Part shown: positions 25,210-34,306 of the stretch, in pieces
Numbering within the stretch: the first letter of the stretch is position 1
Layout of the letters: the number at the start of each line of letters is the position of its first letter
Source of the DNA: Clostridia bacterium
GTDB lineage: Bacteria > Bacillota > Clostridia > UBA1212 > UBA1255
Assembly: GCA_016287565.1 (NCBI GenBank)
Contig: JAEFAM010000008.1
Span: 1 to 52,084 of the forward strand
DNA: 52,084 bases
Direction: 5' to 3'
Notes under the pieces: generated by a model
What the model was told of the DNA's origin: nothing
The model's database searches: none
The model's input: only the letters and a program-made list of their open reading frames with translations
Position numbers and translations under genes: made by a program

Positions 25210-28155
25210 TTATAGCGCTTCCGAAGCGCTCACGCCGTCGAAAAGCTTTCCTATGTCTTCCTTGTCGATGGTCTTGCTGGCGATCAGCGCGCCTGCCAGC
25301 GCGTCAACGGCCTTTTCATGTTCTTTCAGTATCGATTTCGCTCTTTCGAACTGACCGCTGATGATGGCGTCAACGGCTTCGAACACCCTGCCGGGCTCCT
25401 TTTCTCCGTCCTTCAGGCAGCGGGCGGCGAATCCCAGCGGCGACATGCCGTTCTCTTCCACCATCTTCCTGGCCAGGTCGATGGCGGAATTGAGGTCCGA
25501 GGAGCCCCCGTCTGAATACGCTCCCAGGAAGACTTCTTCTGAAGCCAGGCCTCCCAGCAGCACGCAGATGGATTTTTCGTAATCCTCCCGGACTTTCAGG
25601 TATTTCACCCTGGGCTTCTGCTGCACGTACCCCAGCACGCCGCCAGCAGACGTCTCCACCGTGATCCGCTGTATCTCGTCTCCCGCGTTCAGCAGCCTCC
25701 CCAGGAAGGCGTGACCGGCCTCGTGGAAAGCCACGCGCCTGGTCTCGGAATCCTTGACGGCGCCGGGCAGTATCATAAGCTCGTTGTTGGGCAGGTATTC
25801 TATTATCTCGTCGATCTCGGGGATGGAGCGCTCGTCGATGTTGTAGATGTCGGGGTCGTTGACGGCGGAACGCTTCTGGAGAGTCAGCTGGTAGAGCTTG
25901 TCCACGAAACGGCCGTTGCCCAGATTCTCCACATTGTGGAAATACTGCACGATGCTCTTGATCTTAGGCCTGACTGACTCCTTCACGTTCAGCTTGCTCT
26001 GGCGCATCTTCAGGAAGAACATGTCCGCCAGCTCGTCCTCGGAATAATCTTCGAAATGGAAGGTGTAGCCGATCCTGGAGGCGATGCCCGGATTGGAAGC
26101 GATGAACCGGGCCATCTCGTTCTTGTAGCCGGCAAAGATGATGACGAGGTTGTCCCGCTTGTCCTCCATGGCCTTCACCAGCGTGGCAATGGCCTCTTCG
26201 TTGTACGAATCGTTCCTGCCCGAAGACGCCAGGGAATATGCCTCGTCAATGAACAGCACGCCTCCCAGCGCTTTCTCTATCACCGCGTAGGTCTTGGGCG
26301 CCGTCTGGCCCAGATACTCGCCGATCAGGTCCTTTTTTTCGCACTCCACCAGCTTGTTCTCCTTGAGGATGCCGATGTCGTAGAGGGCCCTGGCCAGCAG
26401 GCGGGCAACGGTGGTCTTGCCGGTGCCGGGATTGCCAGTGAACACCATATGCATATTGGAAGCCTTGAGTTGGATGCCGTTGTCCCTGGCGGCCTGGCGG
26501 AACCGGGCGAAATCGTAGAAATTCTTCACCGCGGTCTTTATGTTCTTAAGGCCGATCAGCTGGTCCAGTTCCTCCATGAAATTCTTGCGCTTGACTCCGG
26601 AAAGGTCCTGTGGGAACTCGAAGGCGTGCTTCTGGATCATATAGTTCGCCATATATTCCGCCAGCGACCTGTTCTTGAAGGGGAAGGCGCCGATGTTGAA
26701 AGTGAAATATTCCTTGAACTGTTCCGCCGCGTCCTCCGGCAAAGGTCCTCCCAGCTTTCCGTCAACGAGCGGCTTGAATATTTCGTATATCTCGTCAATG
26801 GTCTTGTCCCGTATTATCTCCTTATTGTTGTTGAAGAAGATCTGGAGCGACGGCGACAGGGACAGGAATTCGTCAATATCGTTTTCCGTGCCTGCCAGCA
26901 GTATGAACCGCCCCAGCTTGAATTCAGATATCTCTCCTATGAAGTGTTCCGCCTGGCGCCTGGCCGGATCGCCGTAGTCGGAGGAGGCGGAACGGTACGC
27001 CCTGGTGAACTCGCTGAGCCCCGTGATCAGGTAGACCGTGTTGTCCTGGATGTGGGTGTAGGTCATGGGCATATAGCGGGGCTGGTCGTTGACCGTGGCC
27101 AGATTCTGCATCAGGTCCATGGCGGTGAATTTGCTGTAGGTATTGCTGATGCCGAACTTCAGCTGGATGTTCTCGGCGATGGTCTTGACCCGCTCCGCCA
27201 CCTCGTTCCTGTCGTTGCCGGCCACGTAGCCGTAGTAGCAGCCTCCCGTGAGTTCCGGGCCGTCCTGCTCGGTGGACGCGATGCGCTGCACGTATTCCTT
27301 GTACCTGGCGGGATTTTCCAGCAGTTTCAGTATCATCAGGTAGTTCATCTTCTCCGTGTCCGCGGGAGAGTACTTCTGGGCAACGGAGTTCTCCAGGCTG
27401 GCTTTCAGGAACGCGTTGAGGGACTGGTTTTTCCAGTTTTCCACACGCTCAGAGGTGGTCTTGGTATTTGTATAGTCGGATATGGACAGGGGGAAGTTGG
27501 GCTCCTCGGACCTGGAAATGTCGTAGGCGTATTCGTCTATCTTCCTGCGGATGGCTTCCACCGCCTGCATAGGCATCAGCGGCAGTTCGGAAGGGGAATA
27601 GGCAAGTTCGGGCAGAAGGTATTTGTAATTCAGATATCCGTCGATCTCGTCTTTGTTCTCGAAATATTGCTGCCTCTGGCGGATGAATTCCTCCGGGTGG
27701 TACGTCTGCAGGAATTTGTAGTAGCCCGCAAGCGCCGGGCGGCAGGGGAGGCCTCTGTTGCAGAGCTTGCAGTTCCAGTCGCCTCTGACCGACACGTCGG
27801 TGTCTTTTTTGACCATGGTGCAGGGGAGGAAGAAGGAGTAGGGCTTGCCGGGGCGGATCCACATGCCGCAGTTCTTGGACTCCAGGTCGAATGGATTGCC
27901 TTCCTGGTGGGCAAGGTCCGGGAACCTGTCGGAGTCGCACATCAGCCGGTTGAACCACATCACGATGTCGCCGTCTTCGTCGGGCTTGTCTTCCAGTATC
28001 ATGGCGTCGGCGCATTCCCTGACCCAGTTCATCATCTGGGCGGGTATCTGGCTGAAATCTTCCTTGAGGGGCCAGACTACGTCTTTAATGGATCCGGAAG
28101 CGTTGGCGGGCTGCTGTTTGTCGCCGCTGTTTTTGTTGTTTTTCTCTTCGCTCAT
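25210..28155 (-). CDS. CbxX/SpoVK-type AAA+ ATPase joined to an FtsH-like M41 metallopeptidase
   Basis: 981 aa, no membrane segment. Region 1 (about 1-520) is not recognised; it has a Cys cluster near residues 110-150 (CGMW, CTMV, CKLCNRGLPC). Region 2 (about 530-770) is an AAA+ module with Walker A GNPGTGKTT near 571, Walker B GGVLFIDEAYSL, EYLGQTAPKT and sensor NPGIASRIGYTF; these are CbxX/CfqX/SpoVK style rather than FtsH style. Region 3 (about 800-980) has HEAGH near 810 and the third zinc-ligand motif SSDLNSAIDLARKMV plus GMSPLG, matching FtsH peptidase M41. It is predicted to be a soluble ATP-dependent protease. AGAGGTAAG precedes the start. Confidence 0.85.
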   Translation of the reverse strand: MSEEKNNKNSGDKQQPANASGSIKDVVWPLKEDFSQIPAQMMNWVRECADAMILEDKPDEDGDIVMWFNRLMCDSDRFPDLAHQEGNPFDLESKNCGMWIRPGKPYSFFLPCTMVKKDTDVSVRGDWNCKLCNRGLPCRPALAGYYKFLQTYHPEEFIRQRQQYFENKDEIDGYLNYKYLLPELAYSPSELPLMPMQAVEAIRRKIDEYAYDISRSEEPNFPLSISDYTNTKTTSERVENWKNQSLNAFLKASLENSVAQKYSPADTEKMNYLMILKLLENPARYKEYVQRIASTEQDGPELTGGCYYGYVAGNDRNEVAERVKTIAENIQLKFGISNTYSKFTAMDLMQNLATVNDQPRYMPMTYTHIQDNTVYLITGLSEFTRAYRSASSDYGDPARRQAEHFIGEISEFKLGRFILLAGTENDIDEFLSLSPSLQIFFNNNKEIIRDKTIDEIYEIFKPLVDGKLGGPLPEDAAEQFKEYFTFNIGAFPFKNRSLAEYMANYMIQKHAFEFPQDLSGVKRKNFMEELDQLIGLKNIKTAVKNFYDFARFRQAARDNGIQLKASNMHMVFTGNPGTGKTTVARLLARALYDIGILKENKLVECEKKDLIGEYLGQTAPKTYAVIEKALGGVLFIDEAYSLASSGRNDSYNEEAIATLVKAMEDKRDNLVIIFAGYKNEMARFIASNPGIASRIGYTFHFEDYSEDELADMFFLKMRQSKLNVKESVRPKIKSIVQYFHNVENLGNGRFVDKLYQLTLQKRSAVNDPDIYNIDERSIPEIDEIIEYLPNNELMILPGAVKDSETRRVAFHEAGHAFLGRLLNAGDEIQRITVETSAGGVLGYVQQKPRVKYLKVREDYEKSICVLLGGLASEEVFLGAYSDGGSSDLNSAIDLARKMVEENGMSPLGFAARCLKDGEKEPGRVFEAVDAIISGQFERAKSILKEHEKAVDALAGALIASKTIDKEDIGKLFDGVSASEAL

Positions 28156-28222
28156 GGTCTTACCTCTGTGTGTTATTTTCGCGTGTGGTCAACTGTTATG
28201 TTACCGCCGGTTTTTGCGTCTG

Positions 28223-30850
28223 TCAATCGCTGCCGGGGCCCGGCGTGGGAGACGGTTCGGGGAGCGCGGTCGGCGTCGTCAACGGCGTGGCGGCGGGAGT
28301 TGCCGCGGGAGTGGCCTCCGGCGTTGCCCCGGGAGTGGCCTCCGGAGTATCTGAAGGCGTTGCCGCAGGCGTTCCCGTGGGGAATTGCGCGGGAGTGGCT
28401 TCAGGTCCGGGCGTAGGAGTAGATTCGGGCGGCGTTGTGGGCGTAGTTTCCGGCCCCGGCGTAGGAGTCGCTTCCGGCGGCAGCGTAGGCTCCTCCGTGG
28501 GAGGCACGGGCTCCGACAGATCGTATCCCAGCGATCCGAAATACTCGTCCATCTGGGCGTCGGACAATCCGAAATACGCCTTGATATCCCTCAAAACGGT
28601 GATATTCCTTCTGCCGTCCCTTATTATATCCTTCATCTTCTCCAGCCATTCGTACCAGCGCTCCACCGTCATGCCGTACCTGGCCTGGTTCATAGCGATC
28701 TCAGGCTCCATTATAGACACGAACCAGTCTATCTTCGCCATTATGGCAGTTTCGTTCAGCACGGTCCCCATGAGCTGGGCGTAGCGTTTCAGGAACATGT
28801 CCCGGAACAGGGGATTGGTGATCAGCCGCTTCATGAGAGAGCTGTTGGGGCCGTTGACGATGACGTTGTTGATGGAGTCGGTGCGGTCGGTCCAGAAGGC
28901 CCAGTCGAGGTCGAAATAGCACCAGCGCCACTTGCCGTCGGCCTCGTCGGACTGGAAGAAACGGGCGTTGGCCAGGTCGTTGTCACCCATATAGGAGCGG
29001 CAGACGTACCAGTCGATCAGGCTGTAAATGTCCACCTGCCCGGTCACGTAGGCCAGATTGTCTATTTTGGTCATATCGTGGGTGCGGCAATAGTTCAGCA
29101 ATTCCGAATATTTCGCCTTGTCCCCGTCCTCCACCTTGCCGTAGGCCCTCAGCACGTTCACGGACTCTTCCGAAACGCCTCCCAGCCTGCGGGCGAAATG
29201 GTCCCGGTCGTACCGCTCCCGAAGGAAGTATATGCCGTGGTACTGACCGTTCAGGTACAGTATCACCGGGCGGCAGGCCAGCACGTCCAGGTTGGTATAC
29301 CCGTCGATCAGCGTGGTGCACAGCTCGTCCCGGAAGCCGCAATAAATGTAATCTTCGCTGCCTCCCTTAAGAAGGAGCGAATTGAATATATCCACTTCTC
29401 TGTTGTCGAACAGCTTGCAGTGCAGCTTGGAAAGGCCGTAATCCGAGCGGAACCTCAGCTGGAAATTCTGCTTCTCGCCCAGTTTGCTGTCGTTGCCGTG
29501 GAGTTTAAACCCGCAGGGCGCCGAAAACACCTCTTTCCCGTCCTCCATCAGCGTAACGTAGGAAACGTGCTCGTACTCCGGCTCCACGTGGTTGAGGACT
29601 CCCTCCGGGCCCGTGAGATACTCCTGTCGGATGGCAACGTTCACCACCGGCAGCGTGTGGTCTATCCCCACCATATAGAAGAAGGACGTCTCCCGGCTGC
29701 GCTTCATTCCGTCGATGCACACCGCCCGTATGGATACGATGCCGTCAACGTTTATTGGCCCCGTATACTTCTTAGACGAAACGTCAGGTTCCGTGCCGTC
29801 GGTGGTATAATACACGGTCCCCTGCCCGGTCAATTCGACAGTGAATGGGCTGTCGTATGCGCCTGTGGCAACGTCGGCTTTCGGCATCGAGAGCGTGTAC
29901 GTGTAGCCCGGCGCGTTCGACCGTCCCGGAGTGGCTACGGCCATATATACGAAGCCCTCGGGGCCCCGCCCGTAGCTCTCGTTCTTCTTAAGGTCCCCGG
30001 GCACTTCCACCGTGTCGATGATGCCGCCCGGGCCGCTTAAATAGATCTTTTCGCCCGAGGCGCTGATCTTGAAGGGCGCTCCGGTATCCGCGGTCTCTCC
30101 CGTACAGTAGATGACTATGAACTGTCCCGCGTCAAGCTTCATGTCCGGCAGCCTGTATTTCTGCAATTTAGACTTTTTATCCGAAAGATAATATTTCGAA
30201 AGGTCCACGGGGGAGGAAGTATTGTTGTATATCTCCACGAGATCGTAGCAGTTGCCGTCGGGAGCCGGGAACCTGTCGTTGGAGGCCATCACTTCCGTGA
30301 TCACCAGGTCGGGAAGGCCGGGGAATATATTCATTACAGGCGCTCCGGTCGGCGTGGGGGCGACGGTGGGAGTGGGACTTTCCGTGGGAGAAGTCTGGGG
30401 AAGGCCTGTCCCGCGTGGCGCCGTGGGAGTTGCGGGCCGCTTCGTGGCCGTGGGAGCCGGTATTTTAGTGGGCGACGGAGAGGGAGTATGCGTCGGAGAA
30501 GGCGTCCGCGAGGGGGCGGGAGAGGAGGTCTGAGAGGAAAGCGGTGAGGCCGCAGCGGTATCGACCGGAGAATAAGATGCGTCTGTGGGCGCGGGACCGG
30601 TCTCCCCGGTAACTATTGCCGTCGCTAACGCCGTTGACGCCGCCGTCGTTTCGGGGCCGTCAGATACGGGAGCGAAAGTGGGAAGAGACGAGGAAGGCGC
30701 GCCGGTGGGGACGTTGACCACGGGAGCCTCGGTAGGCTCGCTGCCCGGCAAATAATCGCACGCCGAAAAGACCGCGGCTGACAATACCAGCGCGGCGGCG
30801 ACGGACGATATGGCGGTTAGAGACGGTTTCCTGTTTTTAGCGTTTTTCAT
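28223..30850 (-). CDS. CotH-kinase lipoprotein with lamin-tail domain and Pro/Thr-rich stalks
   Basis: 875 aa. Lipoprotein signal with lipobox FSAC near residue 30. Pro/Thr/Ser-rich stretch about 38-175. A lamin-tail domain (LVITEVMASNDRF, DLVEIYNNTSSPVDLSKYYL) spans about 180-300, then a chitobiase-C-like segment (VYYTTDGTEPDVSSKKYTG) about 330-390. A CotH kinase domain covers about 395-760 (KLHGNDSKLGEKQNFQLRF, YHGIYFLRERYDRDHF, WRWCYFDLDWAFW). The C-terminus is a Pro-Glu-Ala-Thr repeat. CotH proteins phosphorylate secreted proteins (known for spore coat CotH); here a lipid-anchored surface form is predicted. Only 67 bp separate it from the AAA-M41 gene upstream of it. Confidence 0.88.
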   Translation of the reverse strand: MKNAKNRKPSLTAISSVAAALVLSAAVFSACDYLPGSEPTEAPVVNVPTGAPSSSLPTFAPVSDGPETTAASTALATAIVTGETGPAPTDASYSPVDTAAASPLSSQTSSPAPSRTPSPTHTPSPSPTKIPAPTATKRPATPTAPRGTGLPQTSPTESPTPTVAPTPTGAPVMNIFPGLPDLVITEVMASNDRFPAPDGNCYDLVEIYNNTSSPVDLSKYYLSDKKSKLQKYRLPDMKLDAGQFIVIYCTGETADTGAPFKISASGEKIYLSGPGGIIDTVEVPGDLKKNESYGRGPEGFVYMAVATPGRSNAPGYTYTLSMPKADVATGAYDSPFTVELTGQGTVYYTTDGTEPDVSSKKYTGPINVDGIVSIRAVCIDGMKRSRETSFFYMVGIDHTLPVVNVAIRQEYLTGPEGVLNHVEPEYEHVSYVTLMEDGKEVFSAPCGFKLHGNDSKLGEKQNFQLRFRSDYGLSKLHCKLFDNREVDIFNSLLLKGGSEDYIYCGFRDELCTTLIDGYTNLDVLACRPVILYLNGQYHGIYFLRERYDRDHFARRLGGVSEESVNVLRAYGKVEDGDKAKYSELLNYCRTHDMTKIDNLAYVTGQVDIYSLIDWYVCRSYMGDNDLANARFFQSDEADGKWRWCYFDLDWAFWTDRTDSINNVIVNGPNSSLMKRLITNPLFRDMFLKRYAQLMGTVLNETAIMAKIDWFVSIMEPEIAMNQARYGMTVERWYEWLEKMKDIIRDGRRNITVLRDIKAYFGLSDAQMDEYFGSLGYDLSEPVPPTEEPTLPPEATPTPGPETTPTTPPESTPTPGPEATPAQFPTGTPAATPSDTPEATPGATPEATPAATPAATPLTTPTALPEPSPTPGPGSD

Positions 30851-30958
30851 AGAAGGTCAACGTTCCGGACGGCAGCCCGCGAAAGGCGGTCCGTATCTTC
30901 TCCGTTCCGTTAGTATAATATTTTTTTTGCCAAAAGTACAGTTTTTTCAAAACAGGGG

Positions 30959-30987
30959 TTGACAAGTTAGCGCAAGGTAACTATAAT
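30959..30987 (+). promoter_or_regulatory. Sigma-A promoter of the feo operon
   Basis: TTGACA (30959-30964) and TATAAT (30982-30987), 17 bp apart, both perfect. The spacer is occupied by the first GTTAGC-type palindrome. Confidence 0.9.
30966..30981. promoter_or_regulatory. Operator 1 of the feo operon (metalloregulator-like palindrome)
   Basis: GTTAGC-GCAA-GGTAAC, a 16-bp palindrome with one mismatched position, lies exactly between the -35 and -10 boxes, where a bound repressor would block RNA polymerase. The form resembles DtxR/IdeR/MntR-type sites (inference). Confidence 0.65.
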
Positions 30988-30998
30988 TCCCGGTGATG

Positions 30999-31014
30999 GT
31001 TAGCAAAAGCTAAC
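30999..31014. promoter_or_regulatory. Operator 2 of the feo operon
   Basis: GTTAGC-AAAA-GCTAAC, a perfect 16-bp palindrome just downstream of the expected transcription start. Same arms as the copies at 30966 and 31638. Confidence 0.72.
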
Positions 31015-31039
31015 TGTCATGATGAAAGGGAGTGACAGC

Positions 31040-31252
31040 ATGATGCCTCTGAGCTATGCAAAAACCGGAGAAGAGAATACGGTTTTAAGAGTGGGAGGAA
31101 CGCCCGAAGTGCGGCAGCATCTGGAAAATCTCGGTTTCTGCGCCGGGGCCGCCGTCACCGTCATCACTTCTCTTGGCGGAAACCTGATAGTAAAGATCAA
31201 GGAATCCAGGATCGCCATCAACGAAGAGATGGCGCGCAAAATAATGATCTGA
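31040..31252 (+). CDS. feoA: FeoA domain protein, first copy
   Basis: 70 aa SH3-like FeoA protein, a cytoplasmic accessory of the ferrous iron transporter FeoB. The core VRQHLENLGFCAGAAVTVITS, then NLIVKIKESRIAINEEMARKI, is typical. The ATG at 31040 lies 7-8 bases after AGGGAG; an upstream ATG at 31019 is less well placed. First gene of the operon behind the iron-type operators; the second feoA follows after 87 bp. Confidence 0.93.
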   Translation: MMPLSYAKTGEENTVLRVGGTPEVRQHLENLGFCAGAAVTVITSLGGNLIVKIKESRIAINEEMARKIMI

Positions 31253-31339
31253 AAAACCGACCGAAGCAGGCCGCGGACGCGCGGCAGACGGACGAGGGCA
31301 GACGCGCAAGGGCGCGGAAGGGAAGGAGGAAACGGATAA

Positions 31340-31561
31340 ATGAAGACTTTAAGAGAGGTCAACATCGGAGAGACCGTGAAGGTCGTGAAGCTCCACGGAG
31401 AAGGGGCCGTAAGGCGCAGGATCATGGATATGGGCATCACCCGCGGCGTGGAGGTGTTCGTGAGAAAGGTGGCTCCCCTGGGAGATCCCATCGAAGTGAA
31501 CGTGCGGAACTACGAGCTGTCCATCCGCAAGGCGGACGCGGAAATGATCGAAGTGGAGTGA
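31340..31561 (+). CDS. feoA: FeoA domain protein, second copy
   Basis: 73 aa FeoA protein with the standard VKLHGEGAVRRRIMDMGITRG, then VRKVAPLGDPIEVNVRNYEL, closer to the classical FeoA pattern than the first copy. RBS AAGGAGGAAACG. Two feoA genes before feoB are common in Clostridia. The region between this gene and feoB holds a third palindromic operator. Confidence 0.95.
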   Translation: MKTLREVNIGETVKVVKLHGEGAVRRRIMDMGITRGVEVFVRKVAPLGDPIEVNVRNYELSIRKADAEMIEVE

Positions 31562-31637
31562 CGCGTTGCCCCGGCAGAACGCCGGAGGGGACGAAGTACG
31601 TAAACGCGGAGAGATCTGCGTATTTTTTGAAGAGAGG

Positions 31638-31653
31638 GTTAGCCAACGCTAAC
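31638..31653. promoter_or_regulatory. Operator 3, before feoB
   Basis: GTTAGC-CAAC-GCTAAC has the same perfect arms and 4-bp spacing as operator 2. It lies 29 bp before the feoB start. No clear -35/-10 pair is seen beside it, so it may act as a roadblock or mark a weak internal promoter. Confidence 0.65.
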
Positions 31654-31681
31654 GCAAAAATCGGGAAAGGAAGTATTTTTT

Positions 31682-34189
31682 ATGGACATACGCATTGCCC
31701 TGGCAGGCAACCCGAACAGCGGCAAGACCACGCTGTTCAATGCGCTCACCGGTTCCAACCAGTTCGTGGGCAACTGGCCCGGCGTGACCGTGGAAAAGAA
31801 AGAGGGAAAACTGAAGAAGAACGAGGGAGTCATCATCACCGACCTGCCCGGCATATATTCGTTGTCCCCCTACACGCTGGAAGAAGTGGTGGCCAGAAAT
31901 TATCTCATCGAAGAGAGGCCTGACGCCATACTGAACATAGTTGACGGAACCAACCTGGAGAGGAACCTCTACCTCACCACCCAGCTTACGGAACTGGGCA
32001 TACCCGTGGTGATGGCCATCAATATGATGGACGTTGTCAAGAAGAGCGGCGACAAGATCAACATCGAGGAACTGTCCCGCCAGATGGGCTGCAAAATAGT
32101 GTGCATCTCGGCGCTGAAAGGCGACGGAGTCCAGGAAGCCGCGGACGCGGCGGTGGAAGCGGCCAAGTCCACCAAGACCATTCCTCAGCATTCGTTCTCC
32201 GGCCCCGTGGAGCACGCGCTGGCGCACATAGAAGAAGCGGTGGTCCACAATATGCCCGAAGAGCAGCAGCGCTGGTACGCCGTTAAAGTGTTCGAGCGCG
32301 ACGAAAAGGTGATGGAGAAACTGAACCTCGATCAGGCCACGAAGGACCACATCGAAGCGGACATCCAGGCTGCGGAAAAGGAACTGGATGATGACGCCGA
32401 ATCCATCATCACCAACGAGCGGTACATCTACATCGGCAACGTCATAAAGGCTTCCTACGAAAAGAAGGACAAAAGCAACCTGACCGTGTCGGACAAGATC
32501 GACAAAGTGGTCACCAACCGCTGGCTGGGACTTCCCATTTTCGCCGTCATAATGTTCCTTGTATACTTGATCGCCATGATGGGACCCGGCAAGTGGGCAA
32601 CCGACTGGGCCAACGACGGCCTCTTCGGAGACGGCTGGCACCTGTTCGGCATCGGCTCCAAGGCTTACGAAGAGAAATCCGGAGCATATGGAGACGCGCT
32701 GAATGCCGTCAACGCATTCCTGGGCGACGACGCGCTCGACCCTGAGGACGAGGAATTCGACGCCGACGCCGCGCTGGCCGCCATCAAGTCCTTCGCTCCC
32801 TCCGGAACCTCCGCCGAGATCGACGTGGAAGACGATGAGACGCTGGAGGTAAGCACCATGACGGCATACTACGATGCCGTCCCCGGCGACGCGGACGAAG
32901 ACGCCACCATAGGCACCACCTTTAAGGAAGCCGTTGCCTTCTTCGAAGAGAAGGGCTTCGACGCTCCGGACCCGGCCGACGACGGCGTGTGGGTCCCCGG
33001 AATACCTACCCTTATTGGCAACCTGCTGGACAAGGCCAACGCCCCCGAATGGCTCAGGGGACTGATCCTCGACGGTATCGTTGCCGGCGTGGGAGCCGTT
33101 ATCGGATTCGTGCCTCAGATGCTGGTGCTGTTCCTGCTGCTCGCATTCCTGGAAGCCTGCGGATACATGGCCAGGATAGCGTTCGTGCTTGACCGTATAT
33201 TCCGCCGCTTCGGATTGTCCGGAAAATCCTTCATACCCATGCTGGTAGGCGTAGGCTGCGGCGTTCCCGGAGTCATGGCTTCGAGGACCATCGAAAACGA
33301 GCGCGACCGCCGCATGACCATAATGACCACCACTTTCATCCCCTGCGGCGCCAAAGTGCCCTTCATCGCCATGATCGCAGGCGCCATCTTTGGAGGCAGC
33401 CCCTGGATCGCCACTTCCGCGTACTTCATCGGTATGGCGGCAATAATCATCTCCGGCATCATGCTGAAGAAAACTAAAATGTTCGCCGGCGAACCTGCTC
33501 CCTTCGTAATGGAGCTGCCCGCGTACCACTGGCCCACACTGGGCAACGTGCTCCGGTCGATGTGGGAGCGCGGCTGGTCCTTCATCAAGAAAGCCTTCAC
33601 CATCATACTGCTTTCCACCATCGTGGTCTGGTTCACCACCTTCTTCGGCTGGGTCGACGGCAAGTTCATGATGCTCTCCGACGACCAGATCCAGTATTCC
33701 ATCCTGGCCGCCATCGGCAAGCCTCTCTCCTGGCTCTTCAAGCCTCTGGGCTGGGGCACCTGGCAGGCTACCGTGGCCTCCATCACCGGACTCGTGGCTA
33801 AAGAAAACATCGTAGGCACCATGGGCATCATCTACGGCGGGGGAGAGCTTTCCGCCCAGGCCGCCATCCACGCAGCCTTCACGAAACTGGCCGGCTTCTC
33901 CTTCCTGGTGTTCAACCTTCTCTGCGCTCCCTGCTTCGCCGCCATCGGCGCTATCAGGCGCGAGATGAACAACGCCAAATGGACCTGGTTCGCCATCGGT
34001 TACCAGACGCTCTTCGCCTACAGCGTCAGCCTGATCATCTACCAGATCGGCGGCATCTTCACCGGCAATCTCAACGTGATCGGCCTGATCTTCGCCCTCG
34101 TACTGCTGGGCGGCATGGTCTACATGCTGTTCTTCAGGAAGTATAAGGAGGCCACCAAGCTGACCGCGAAGGTCAACGTGAGCAAGTAA
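31682..34189 (+). CDS. feoB: Ferrous iron transport protein B
   Basis: 835 aa membrane GTPase that imports Fe2+. The N-terminal G domain has G1 GNPNSGKTT, the NWPGVTVEKKEG switch, DLPGIY (G3) and NMMD (G4); a helical domain follows to about 275. Membrane part: first helix about 281-300, then Gate motifs (GVGCGVPGVMASR, FIPCGAKVPF) and a C-terminal core including WGTWQATVASITGLVAKE. About 115 residues of acidic sequence (about 323-436, rich in Asp, Glu, Ala) replace the shorter external loop after the first helix. RBS GGAAAGGAAG. Confidence 0.97.
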   Translation: MDIRIALAGNPNSGKTTLFNALTGSNQFVGNWPGVTVEKKEGKLKKNEGVIITDLPGIYSLSPYTLEEVVARNYLIEERPDAILNIVDGTNLERNLYLTTQLTELGIPVVMAINMMDVVKKSGDKINIEELSRQMGCKIVCISALKGDGVQEAADAAVEAAKSTKTIPQHSFSGPVEHALAHIEEAVVHNMPEEQQRWYAVKVFERDEKVMEKLNLDQATKDHIEADIQAAEKELDDDAESIITNERYIYIGNVIKASYEKKDKSNLTVSDKIDKVVTNRWLGLPIFAVIMFLVYLIAMMGPGKWATDWANDGLFGDGWHLFGIGSKAYEEKSGAYGDALNAVNAFLGDDALDPEDEEFDADAALAAIKSFAPSGTSAEIDVEDDETLEVSTMTAYYDAVPGDADEDATIGTTFKEAVAFFEEKGFDAPDPADDGVWVPGIPTLIGNLLDKANAPEWLRGLILDGIVAGVGAVIGFVPQMLVLFLLLAFLEACGYMARIAFVLDRIFRRFGLSGKSFIPMLVGVGCGVPGVMASRTIENERDRRMTIMTTTFIPCGAKVPFIAMIAGAIFGGSPWIATSAYFIGMAAIIISGIMLKKTKMFAGEPAPFVMELPAYHWPTLGNVLRSMWERGWSFIKKAFTIILLSTIVVWFTTFFGWVDGKFMMLSDDQIQYSILAAIGKPLSWLFKPLGWGTWQATVASITGLVAKENIVGTMGIIYGGGELSAQAAIHAAFTKLAGFSFLVFNLLCAPCFAAIGAIRREMNNAKWTWFAIGYQTLFAYSVSLIIYQIGGIFTGNLNVIGLIFALVLLGGMVYMLFFRKYKEATKLTAKVNVSK

Positions 34190-34261
34190 TAAGGGCCCGG
34201 AACGTCCGGAGAAGAATGGCCGGATGTAAACCGCCTGAATGATTCGGCGAATGAGAAAAAT

Positions 34262-34282
34262 GCAGGGGCCGCGCGCCCCTGC
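34262..34282. other. Intercistronic hairpin between feoB and the Cys-rich gene
   Basis: GCAGGGGC and GCCCCTGC form an 8-bp GC-rich stem with a 5-nt loop, 25 bp before the next start codon. No U tract follows, so mRNA processing or stabilisation is more likely than termination. Confidence 0.5.
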
Positions 34283-34306
34283 GTCAATGGAAAAGGAGGG
34301 ACAATT

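Noticed and set aside
26056-28416. Long plus-strand open frame opposite the AAA-M41 gene
   Set aside because: It lacks motifs and a ribosome site, and runs through the start of the AAA gene into the next gene. Codon bias of GC-rich DNA explains it.
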